17,909 bases of DNA from JBGSLA01 sp965602785 (GTDB lineage Bacteria; Desulfobacterota; Desulfobaccia; Desulfobaccales; 0-14-0-80-60-11): contig CBFDAH010000045.1 in the NCBI GenBank assembly GCA_965602785.1, positions 1 to 17,909 on the forward strand, read 5' to 3'. The notes beneath the pieces were generated by a model that saw only the letters and a program-made list of their open reading frames with translations, did no database searches and was not told the origin of the DNA. Shown one piece after another: positions 12,290 through 17,909 of the stretch (position 1 is its first letter; the number at the start of each line of letters is the position of its first letter). A program made the position numbers and the translations under genes.

Positions 12290-12658
12290 TTAGAGCACCT
12301 CCGGAGCCAGGGAGATGATCTTCATGTACCGCTTGGCTCTGAGCTCCCGGGCCACCGGTCCAAAAATGCGGGTGCCGATGGGATCACCCTGGGGGTTGAT
12401 GAGCACCGCCGAGTTGTCGTCGAATTTGATGTAGGAGCCGTCGGCGCGCCGGGTTTCTTTCACGGTGCGCACCACCACGGCCCGCATAACGTCGCCCTTT
12501 TTCACTTTAGAGTGCGGCAGGGCCTCCTTCACTGAGACCACGATGAGATCCCCCACCCTGGCATAGCGCCGCCGCGTCCCCCCCAGGACCCGGATGCAAA
12601 ACAGGCGTTTCGCCCCTGAGTTGTCGGCCACGGTGAGGTTTGTGTGTACCTGGATCAT
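12290..12658 (-). CDS. rplN: 50S ribosomal protein L14
   Basis: 122 residues, the standard size. L14 forms inter-subunit bridge B8 and binds the silencing factor RsfS. It starts MIQVHTNLTVADNSGAKRLF, matching family N-termini. Conserved blocks include VKKGDVMRAVVVRT and the C-terminal PIGTRIFGPVARELRAKRYM. The start at 12658 has AGGA 7 nt upstream. An in-frame ATG 33 nt further upstream would add non-family residues. It begins the spc part after an 86-nt gap with no heptad array and no clear promoter. Confidence 0.98.
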   Translation of the reverse strand: MIQVHTNLTVADNSGAKRLFCIRVLGGTRRRYARVGDLIVVSVKEALPHSKVKKGDVMRAVVVRTVKETRRADGSYIKFDDNSAVLINPQGDPIGTRIFGPVARELRAKRYMKIISLAPEVL

Positions 12659-12744
12659 GGTTGTATCCTGTTGCAGCAACTGGTGCCGCAAATCGTTCGC
12701 ATCTTCTGGACCGGAATCTTGCCTAGTTTTAGCCGGCCCAGAGT

Positions 12745-13005
12745 TTATTGGGCTTTTTCTAAAACCTCTTTCACCCGCCAGCGTTTGTCCCGGGAGAGAG
12801 GCCGGGTCTCCTCGATTAAAACCTTGTCCCCCACCTGGCAGGTGTTTTCCGGGTCATGGGCCTTGAACTTCTTCCGTCGCCGAATGATCTTGTGGTAGAG
12901 AGGATGGGACACCAGGCGTTTCACTTCCACCACCACGGTCTTGTCCATCTTATCGCTCACCACGACGCCTTCTCGGGACTTGCGTACGCCGCGTTTTTTC
13001 TCCAT
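12745..13005 (-). CDS. rpsQ: 30S ribosomal protein S17
   Basis: 86 residues. S17 is an OB-fold primary 16S binder near h7/h11. Signature stretches are REGVVVSDKMDKTVVVEV, then HPLYHKIIRRRKKFKAHD and the C-terminal VGDKVLIEETRPLSRDKRWR. ATG with GAGGA 6 nt upstream, in the end of rpmC. It is the last gene of the S10 block. Confidence 0.98.
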   Translation of the reverse strand: MEKKRGVRKSREGVVVSDKMDKTVVVEVKRLVSHPLYHKIIRRRKKFKAHDPENTCQVGDKVLIEETRPLSRDKRWRVKEVLEKAQ

Positions 13006-13015
13006 GTTCAGTCCT

Positions 13016-13213
13016 CTACCACTTATCGCCGGTCTTTTCCCGAAGCACGGTCTTCAGCCGGGCCAAGTTCTTTTTAGCGCCCTTGAGTCGGGCGGTGTTA
13101 TCCAACTGGTTGGCCTGGTGCTGAAAGTTGAGCTTGAAAAGCTCTTCGTTGAGTTCTTTCAATTTGGCCGCCAGCTCTTCCGAGGTCAGTTCGCGTATGT
13201 CCGCCGCTCTCAT
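13016..13213 (-). CDS. rpmC: 50S ribosomal protein L29
   Basis: 65 residues, two long helices in a hairpin. L29 lies at the exit tunnel next to L23, near the trigger factor and SRP docking site. The sequence MRAADIRELTSEELAAKLKE is followed by LNEELFKLNFQHQANQLDNT and ARLKGAKKNLARLKTVLRE, matching the family. The ATG overlaps the rplP stop codon (ATGA). Confidence 0.98.
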   Translation of the reverse strand: MRAADIRELTSEELAAKLKELNEELFKLNFQHQANQLDNTARLKGAKKNLARLKTVLREKTGDKW

Positions 13214-13641
13214 GACGCCTCAGCCGTCTGGCTGGTTTCCCGAACCAGGATCTTGGTTTTTATGGGGAGCTTCATGGAAGCCAGGCGCATGGCCTCTTTA
13301 GCCACTTCCGGAGCGACGCCGGAGAGCTCGTAAAGGATGCGGCCCGGCTTGACCACCGCCACCCAGCCCTCGGGGCTGCCCTTGCCTTTACCCATGCGGG
13401 TTTCCGCCGGCTTCTTGGTGAAAGGCTTGTCCGGGAAGATGCGGATCCAGATTTTGCCCCCTCGTTTGACGTGGCGGGTGATGGCGATCCGGGCCGACTC
13501 GATCTGCTGGGCCGTGATCCAGGCGGACTCCAGGGCCATGATGCCATAGTCCCCGAAGGCCAAATAGTTGCCCCGGGTGGCCTTCCCTTTCATCCGGCCT
13601 TTCTGTACTTTACGATGTCGAACACGCTTTGGACTGAGCAT
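13210..13641 (-). CDS. rplP: 50S ribosomal protein L16
   Basis: 143 residues. L16 contacts A-site tRNA and is needed for peptidyl-transferase architecture. Blocks seen are MLSPKRVRHRKVQKGRMKGK, FGDYGIMALESAWITAQQIE (about residues 30-49), RIFPDKPFTKKPAETRMGKG and GSPEGWVAVVKPGRIL. The arginine in the ETRMGKGKG loop corresponds to the site hydroxylated in E. coli L16. ATG with AAGGA 7 nt upstream; 24 nt after rpsC. Confidence 0.98.
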   Translation of the reverse strand: MLSPKRVRHRKVQKGRMKGKATRGNYLAFGDYGIMALESAWITAQQIESARIAITRHVKRGGKIWIRIFPDKPFTKKPAETRMGKGKGSPEGWVAVVKPGRILYELSGVAPEVAKEAMRLASMKLPIKTKILVRETSQTAEAS

Positions 13642-13665
13642 GGTGGTTCCTTGTGACCCCGCTGA

Positions 13666-14319
13666 CTAGAAACTGGGGGTTTCTTCTACACCTATGATCT
13701 CTCCGTGGAAAATCCAGGTCTTGACGCCGATGACCCCATAGGTGGTCATGGCTTCGGCAAATCCATAGTCGATATAGGCCCGGAGGGTGTGCAGGGGAAC
13801 CCTGCCCTCCCGGTACCACTCTTGCCGGGCGATTTCGGCCCCGGCCAGACGCCCCTTTACCCGAACCTTGATGCCCTTGGCCCCGAACTTGAGGGCCTGA
13901 CCGACCCCCTTCTTCATGGCTCGGCGGAAGGACACCCGGCGTTCCAATTGCATGGCGATGTTTTCCGCCACCAACTGGGCATTTATTTCGGGTTTGCGCA
14001 CTTCGTGGACGTCAATAATCAAGTCCCGGTTTACCAGCTTCTCCAGGCGGCGGCGCAGATCCTCGATTTTTTTCCCTTTCTGGCCGATGACCATGCCTGG
14101 CCGGGAGGTATGGATCTTGATGGTCAGCTTTTGAGCCGCCCGTTTGATGTCCACCCCGGCTATACCCGCACCCCTGAACTCCGGGTCCTTCTTGATGAAA
14201 TCCCGGATATTCCGGTCCTCCAGGACCAGATTGGCGAAGTCTTTCTTGGCAAACCAGATGGAATCCCAGCTGCGGTAAACACCCACGCGGAATCCTATGG
14301 GATGTACTTTCTGACCCAC
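13666..14319 (-). CDS. rpsC: 30S ribosomal protein S3, GTG start
   Basis: 217 residues. S3 lies at the mRNA entry channel of the 30S head with S4 and S5. It starts GQKVHPIGFRVGVYRSWDS. The type II KH domain has the loop GQKG at residues 79-82 (RPGMVIGQKGKKIEDLRRRL). The C-terminal S3 domain shows GRLAGAEIARQEWYREGRVP and TLRAYIDYGFAEA. The start codon is GTG (14319-14317) with AAGGAGG about 5 nt upstream, at the rplV stop. Confidence 0.98.
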   Translation of the reverse strand: MGQKVHPIGFRVGVYRSWDSIWFAKKDFANLVLEDRNIRDFIKKDPEFRGAGIAGVDIKRAAQKLTIKIHTSRPGMVIGQKGKKIEDLRRRLEKLVNRDLIIDVHEVRKPEINAQLVAENIAMQLERRVSFRRAMKKGVGQALKFGAKGIKVRVKGRLAGAEIARQEWYREGRVPLHTLRAYIDYGFAEAMTTYGVIGVKTWIFHGEIIGVEETPSF

Positions 14320-14328
14320 GCGCCCTCC

Positions 14329-14712
14329 TTAGCGTGTCGCTTTCGTCTTCTTTTTAGCCGGCCCCGGAACTTTGGGGGCCGGGCCTTCGGCCAGCACCAC
14401 GGTGACGTGACTCATTCTTTTCAGAATGCGGTTCACACGCCCCATGGCCCGGGGGATGAACCGTTTTAAGCTCGGGCCGCCGTCTATAAAAATGGTTTTA
14501 ACAAACAGGGTATCCACGTCCACCTGGGAGCGCTGCCCGGCATTGGCCACCGCCTGCTCCACCACCTTGCGTATAACTCGCGCCCCCCGCTTGGGAGTAA
14601 ACTGGAGCAGATTCAGGGCTTCCTCCACCTTTTTCCCGGTGAGGGGCCGGGCCACCAATCTCAGCTTGGTGGGGGAGATGCGCAGATAGCTGGCTCGTGC
14701 CTTGATTTCCAT
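14329..14712 (-). CDS. rplV: 50S ribosomal protein L22
   Basis: 127 residues, longer than the usual 110-115 because of a Pro/Lys/Ala-rich C-terminal tail after about residue 107 (EGPAPKVPGPAKKKTKATR). L22 contributes its long beta-hairpin to the peptide tunnel constriction. Family motifs: KARASYLRISPTKLRLVARP at the start and FIPRAMGRVNRILKRMSHVT, the hairpin tip and following strand. ATG with GGAGG 5 nt upstream; 2 nt after rpsS. Confidence 0.98.
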   Translation of the reverse strand: MEIKARASYLRISPTKLRLVARPLTGKKVEEALNLLQFTPKRGARVIRKVVEQAVANAGQRSQVDVDTLFVKTIFIDGGPSLKRFIPRAMGRVNRILKRMSHVTVVLAEGPAPKVPGPAKKKTKATR

Positions 14713-14714
14713 GG

Positions 14715-14999
14715 CTACCTCCTACCCACCCTGGTCTTGCGGTCGCCGGCGTGCCCTCCGAAATGGCGGGTGGGAGCGAATTCCCCCAGCTTGTGCCCCA
14801 CCATGTTCTCGGTGATATATACCGGAATGAACTTCTTGCCGTTATGCACTGCCAGAGTTAACCCGATGAAATCCGGGGTGATGGTGGAGCGCCGGGACCA
14901 GGTCTTGATCACCCGGCGGTCCTGGCTCTCCCTGGCCTTGTTTACCTTGACCAGCAAGCTGGCCTCGACATACGGTCCCTTTTTCAGTGAACGGGCCAC
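14715..14999 (-). CDS. rpsS: 30S ribosomal protein S19, GTG start
   Basis: 94 residues. S19 forms a complex with S13 in the head and contacts 23S rRNA in bridge B1a. Sequence: ARSLKKGPYVEASLLVKVNK, then RRSTITPDFIGLTLAVHNGK and GHKLGEFAPTRHFGGHAGDR. The start is GTG at 14999 with GAGG 6 nt upstream, overlapping the rplB stop. No in-frame ATG is available. Confidence 0.98.
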   Translation of the reverse strand: MARSLKKGPYVEASLLVKVNKARESQDRRVIKTWSRRSTITPDFIGLTLAVHNGKKFIPVYITENMVGHKLGEFAPTRHFGGHAGDRKTRVGRR

Positions 15000-15008
15000 A
15001 TTCTACCT

Positions 15009-15833
15009 CTATTTCCGCCGCTTCTTGATGATATAGCGGTCGCTCTCTTTAGGCTTCCGGGTCTTATAACCCTTGGTGGGCACACCCCAGGGAGAACAGG
15101 GGTGGCGGCCGCCCGAACTCTTGCCTTCGCCGCCTCCCAGGGGATGGTCCACCGGGTTCATGGCCACGCCCCGGGTGTGGGGTCTTTTCCCCAGCCAACG
15201 TTTGCGCCCGGCCTTGCCCAGGGAGATTTTTTCATGTTCCACGTTGCTGAGCTGGCCAATGGTGGCCCGGCAATTCAGGAGCACCATGCGCACCTCCCCG
15301 GAGGGGAGCTTGAGGTGGGCGTGCCGGCCTTCCTTGGCCATGAGTTGCACCGCCGTACCCGCCGACCGGGCCAGTTGCCCCCCTTTCAGAGGCTTTAACT
15401 CCACGTTGTGCACCATGGTTCCGGCCGGGATTTTGGCCAGCGGCAGTGAGTTCCCCGGCTTGATGTCCGCCTGCGAGCTGGAGATGACCTCGTCCCCCAC
15501 CCCCAACCCCAGGGGCGCCAGGATGTAGCGTTTCTCCCCGTCCCGATAGTGCAGTAACGCAATACGGGCCGAGCGGTTGGGGTCGTACTCGATGGAAGCC
15601 ACCTTGGCGGGCACTTCTAACTTCTCCCGTTTGAAGTCGATACGCCGGTACTGGCGCTTGTGCCCGCCGCCCCGTTGCCGGGCGGTTTTCCGGCCGCGGT
15701 TGTTGCGGCCCCCTTTCTTTTTGAGGGGTTCAAGCAAGCTCTTCTCCGGTTTGCTGCGGGTAATTTCGTTGAAATCCGAAACCGTTTGAAAGCGCCGCCC
15801 CGGAGAAGTGGGTTTGCGTGTTATCAGTGCCAT
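15009..15833 (-). CDS. rplB: 50S ribosomal protein L2
   Basis: 274 residues, the standard size. L2 is a primary 23S binder required for subunit association and peptidyl transfer. Motifs are KKKGGRNNRGRKTARQRGGG, then HKRQYRRIDFKREK, AGRKRWLGKRPHTRGVAMNP and VDHPLGGGEGKSSGGRHP. The histidine of VDH, implicated in peptidyl transfer, is present. The following position is Leu where E. coli has His (HPHGGGEG). ATG with GGAAGG about 5 nt upstream; a 73-nt gap without heptads separates it from rplW. Confidence 0.98.
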   Translation of the reverse strand: MALITRKPTSPGRRFQTVSDFNEITRSKPEKSLLEPLKKKGGRNNRGRKTARQRGGGHKRQYRRIDFKREKLEVPAKVASIEYDPNRSARIALLHYRDGEKRYILAPLGLGVGDEVISSSQADIKPGNSLPLAKIPAGTMVHNVELKPLKGGQLARSAGTAVQLMAKEGRHAHLKLPSGEVRMVLLNCRATIGQLSNVEHEKISLGKAGRKRWLGKRPHTRGVAMNPVDHPLGGGEGKSSGGRHPCSPWGVPTKGYKTRKPKESDRYIIKKRRK

Positions 15834-15906
15834 AAAAGCCTTCCAATTCTTTGCGTATAACAGCAGTTCAGCGCAGCCTGAGAGCTAAGGCTACATGGTA
15901 ATATCA

Positions 15907-16197
15907 CTACATCCCTTCCATACCGGGGATCTTATCCCCGGGGGCCAGGGTCACGATGGCCTTCTTCCAGTCGGAGCGTACCCCTTCAGTACGGCCCATA
16001 GTCTTCTTTTTCCCCTTCATGTTCACGGTGTTGACGGCCAATACCTTTACCTTAAAGAGCTCTTCAAGAGCTTTTCTAATCTCGATCTTGTTGGCCTTGA
16101 CGTCCACCCGGAAAGTCACTTTGTTTGCCATGTCTTTCAGCATGTGAGTCTTTTCCGTGATGATGGGTCCCTTGATAACCTGATGATGAGGTTTCAT
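15907..16197 (-). CDS. rplW: 50S ribosomal protein L23
   Basis: 96 residues. L23 sits at the tunnel exit and docks trigger factor and SRP. Motifs: HHQVIKGPIITEKTHMLKD, NKVTFRVDVKANKIEIRKAL, then LFKVKVLAVNTVNMKGKKK, typical of the family. Its ATG overlaps the rplD stop codon as ATGA, indicating coupled translation. Confidence 0.98.
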   Translation of the reverse strand: MKPHHQVIKGPIITEKTHMLKDMANKVTFRVDVKANKIEIRKALEELFKVKVLAVNTVNMKGKKKTMGRTEGVRSDWKKAIVTLAPGDKIPGMEGM

Positions 16198-16817
16198 GGC
16201 GCCAACCTCGCTTCGATGGCGGCCACTGCCGGGGAGAGAAGCACCAGGTAGTCGTACCGCAAAATATCGTAGACGTTCAAACCCGCGGTGGGCAAAATCT
16301 GCACGTAAGGTACATTGCGGGCCGAGAGCTCCAGGGCTTTATGGGCCTCCGTGGTGATGAACAGGGCCTTCTCCAGGTCAAAGTTCTTCATGACCTGGAC
16401 AAACTCCTTGGTCTTGGGCGCGGTGTACGGGTAGTCCTCCAGCACCACCAGTTGCCCGTTGGCCAGCTTGCTGCTCAGGGCCATCTTGAGGGCCGCCCGC
16501 CGCACCTTTTTAGGCAACGCGTAAGCGTAGCTCCGAGGCCTGGGGCCGAAGGTGATGCCGCCACCCCGCCAGATGGGCGAACGGACGGAGCCCACCCGGG
16601 CCCGGCCGGTGCCTTTCTGGCGCCAGGGCTTGCGACCGCTGCCCCTAACTACCCCCCGGGTCTTGGTGGAGGCGCTCCCGGATCGGCGGCAGGCCCGCTG
16701 CCACACCACCACTTCGTGGAGCAGGTGGGGTTTAATTTCCACCCCGTAGATGTCCTCCTTGAGGTCCACCTCTCCCACCTTCTCTTTATTCACGTTGTAA
16801 ATGTCCACTACCGGCAT
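16194..16817 (-). CDS. rplD: 50S ribosomal protein L4
   Basis: 207 residues. L4 extends a loop into the peptide tunnel; in gammaproteobacteria it also autoregulates the S10 operon. The extended loop is evident at about residues 53-105: TRGVVRGSGRKPWRQKGTGR, then ARVGSVRSPIWRGGG and TFGPRPRSYAYALPKKVRR. The globular part follows with LEDYPYTAPKTKEF and ARNVPYVQILPTAGLNVYDI. Begins 4 nt after rplC; overlaps rplW by 4 nt. Confidence 0.98.
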   Translation of the reverse strand: MPVVDIYNVNKEKVGEVDLKEDIYGVEIKPHLLHEVVVWQRACRRSGSASTKTRGVVRGSGRKPWRQKGTGRARVGSVRSPIWRGGGITFGPRPRSYAYALPKKVRRAALKMALSSKLANGQLVVLEDYPYTAPKTKEFVQVMKNFDLEKALFITTEAHKALELSARNVPYVQILPTAGLNVYDILRYDYLVLLSPAVAAIEARLAP

Positions 16818-16821
16818 GGTA

Positions 16822-17448
16822 TTACCTGACCTTCCGGATGAACAGGAGCCCCCGCCTAGGGCCGGGTACCGCTCCTTTCACCAGGAGGAGATTGTCTTCA
16901 GGACGCACGTCGATGACTTCCAGATTCTTCACCGTCACCCGAGCGTTCCCCATACGGCCCGGCATCTTCTTCCCTTTGATGACCCGGGAGGGGGTGGCGC
17001 TGGCGCCGATGGAGCCCGGGGCCCGGTGAGACATGGAGCCGTGAGTCCTGGGCCCTATGCTGAAGCCATAGCGCTTCACCACGCCGGTGAAGCCACGGCC
17101 TTTGGAGGTCCCCGTCACGTCCAGGATGTCCCCGATGGCGAATTGTTCCACGGTGATCTCCTGGCCGCTTTCGAAGCCCTCGCCGCTTTCCACCCGCAAC
17201 TCTTTGAGCCAGGTAAAGCCGCTCTTGCTGTCGTGCTTCTCCAGGTGGCCTTTCTCCGGCTTGTTGAACTTGACCAGGGCCCGGCGGTCAAACCCCACCT
17301 GCAGGGCCTCGTAACCGTCCTTGGCACTGGTCTTCTTTTGCACCACAAAGCAGGGTCCCGCTTCGATGACCGTGACCGGCATCACCACGCCGTCTTCATC
17401 GAAGATGCGAGTCATGCCGAGTTTTCTGCCGAATATCCCACCAGGCAT
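16822..17448 (-). CDS. rplC: 50S ribosomal protein L3
   Basis: 208 residues. L3 is one of the two initiators of 50S assembly and reaches the peptidyl-transferase centre. Motifs: GGIFGRKLGMTRIFDEDGVV, VTGTSKGRGFTGVVKRYGF, GPRTHGSMSHRAPGSIGASA and KGKKMPGRMGNARVTVKNLE. The glutamine methylated by PrmB in E. coli (in GQNQTP) is Ala in the matching GASATP here. ATG with AAGGA 7 nt upstream. The upstream 81-nt gap carries a heptad-bounded element. Confidence 0.98.
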   Translation of the reverse strand: MPGGIFGRKLGMTRIFDEDGVVMPVTVIEAGPCFVVQKKTSAKDGYEALQVGFDRRALVKFNKPEKGHLEKHDSKSGFTWLKELRVESGEGFESGQEITVEQFAIGDILDVTGTSKGRGFTGVVKRYGFSIGPRTHGSMSHRAPGSIGASATPSRVIKGKKMPGRMGNARVTVKNLEVIDVRPEDNLLLVKGAVPGPRRGLLFIRKVR

Positions 17449-17463
17449 TGTCTATTCCTTTGA

Positions 17464-17524
17464 GTTTTCGGTTTCCTGTTTTCTCTCAGTATGTTGCTGT
17501 GCCATTCCCACCGAAAACCGAAAA
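17464..17524. repeat. Heptad-bounded intergenic element, GTTTTCG/CCGAAAA type
   Basis: The left array is GTTTTCG, GTTTCCT, GTTTTCT (17464-17484). The right array is CCGAAAA, CCGAAAA (17511-17524). The reverse complement of the left array contains CGAAAAC, so the arms are inverted copies. Between them lie only about 26 nt that show no similarity by eye to the other cores. It occupies most of the rpsJ-rplC gap. Confidence 0.8.
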
Positions 17525-17529
17525 TTACC

Positions 17530-17838
17530 TTATACTCTGATTTCCACGTCCACTCCGGCGGCCAGGTCCAGCTTGCTGATGGCGTCCATGGTCTGCTGGG
17601 TGGGTTCGAGGATGTCCATCAAGCGCTTGTAGGTCCGGATTTCGAACTGCTCCCGGGATTTCTTGTCGATGTGCGGAGAGCGCAACACACAGTACTTGTT
17701 GATCTCCGTGGGAAGGGGAATGGGACCGGCCACCCTGGCCCCTGTGGACCGGGCCGTCTCCACGATCTCCTGCACCGATTTATCCAGGAGCTTGTGGTCA
17801 TAGGACCGTAAGCGGATGCGAATCTTTGGGGTGATCAT
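17530..17838 (-). CDS. rpsJ: 30S ribosomal protein S10
   Basis: 102 residues. S10 is in the 30S head and doubles as NusE in transcription antitermination. Motifs: KIRIRLRSYDHKLLDKSVQE, then GARVAGPIPLPTE and SREQFEIRTYKRLMDILEPT, ending LDLAAGVDVEIRV. I chose ATG 17838 because residues before it in the open frame overlap tuf and are not S10-like; the purine-rich GGGGA lies about 7 nt upstream. Only 16 nt separate it from tuf, so there is no room for an S10 leader of the E. coli type. Confidence 0.98.
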   Translation of the reverse strand: MITPKIRIRLRSYDHKLLDKSVQEIVETARSTGARVAGPIPLPTEINKYCVLRSPHIDKKSREQFEIRTYKRLMDILEPTQQTMDAISKLDLAAGVDVEIRV

Positions 17839-17854
17839 TATGGAATCCCCGCTC

Positions 17855-17909
17855 CTACTCGATAATATCGCTGACGACGCCGGCGCCCACGGTGCGGCCG
17901 CCTTCACGA
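17855..17909 (-). CDS. tuf: Elongation factor Tu, C-terminal end only
   Basis: The last 17 codons of a frame entering from the right edge read REGGRTVGAGVVSDIIE followed by TAG. This is the conserved end of EF-Tu domain 3 (the REGGRTVGAGVV motif), the GTPase that delivers aminoacyl-tRNA to the ribosome. Its position directly before rpsJ matches the common str-S10 arrangement (rpsL-rpsG-fusA-tuf-rpsJ). The rest of the gene lies outside the window. Confidence 0.93.
   Translation of the reverse strand, partial: REGGRTVGAGVVSDIIE

Overview
The window is the large ribosomal-protein superoperon (S10-spc-alpha clusters fused) of a moderately GC-rich bacterium, read entirely on the minus strand from about 17.9 kb down to 1.85 kb. 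The order is the tail of tuf, rpsJ-rplC-rplD-rplW-rplB-rpsS-rplV-rpsC-rplP-rpmC-rpsQ, then rplN-rplX-rplE-rpsN(zinc form)-rpsH-rplF-rplR-rpsE-rpmD-rplO-secY-adk-map-infA-rpmJ, then rpsM-rpsK-rpsD-rpoA-rplQ. The presence of adk, map and infA after secY, zinc-cysteine forms of S14, S4, L36 and L24, and the protein sequences themselves fit a Desulfobacterota-like (deltaproteobacterial) organism. This placement is an inference; no 16S gene is present.

Layout from the right: tuf C-terminus (17855-17909); S10 block (17838-12745); spc block with secretion and maturation genes (12658-5108); alpha block with RNA polymerase alpha (4943-1996); an intrinsic terminator (1853-1882); about 0.9 kb of AT-rich sequence without a convincing gene, which carries a run of hairpins; then a separately transcribed, secreted NlpC/P60 cell-wall hydrolase (813 to beyond position 1) with a structured leader.

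The genes supply both ribosomal subunits, initiation factor 1, the RNA polymerase alpha subunit, the SecY translocon channel, adenylate kinase and methionine aminopeptidase. Most junctions are tight (ATGA overlaps, gaps of 1-20 nt), implying coupled translation. Four genes (rpsM, rpsD, rpsE, secY) appear to start with TTG and two (rpsS, rpsC) with GTG, each preceded by a plausible Shine-Dalgarno sequence.

The most unusual feature is in the gaps. Of nine intergenic gaps longer than 70 nt inside the operon, six contain short tandem arrays with a 7-bp period. In five of them the arrays sit at both ends of the gap as inverted arms. The heptamer differs between gaps (AGCTTTA, GTTTTCT, CCGAAAA, TGATCGC, degenerate CCAGCCG types), but two gaps share the same arms and the same core of about 95 bp, so this is a dispersed intergenic element. 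A second palindromic G/C-run element lies before rpmD. The NlpC/P60 leader can fold in mutually exclusive ways, one of which hides the ribosome binding site, and so looks like a candidate riboswitch or other cis-regulator.
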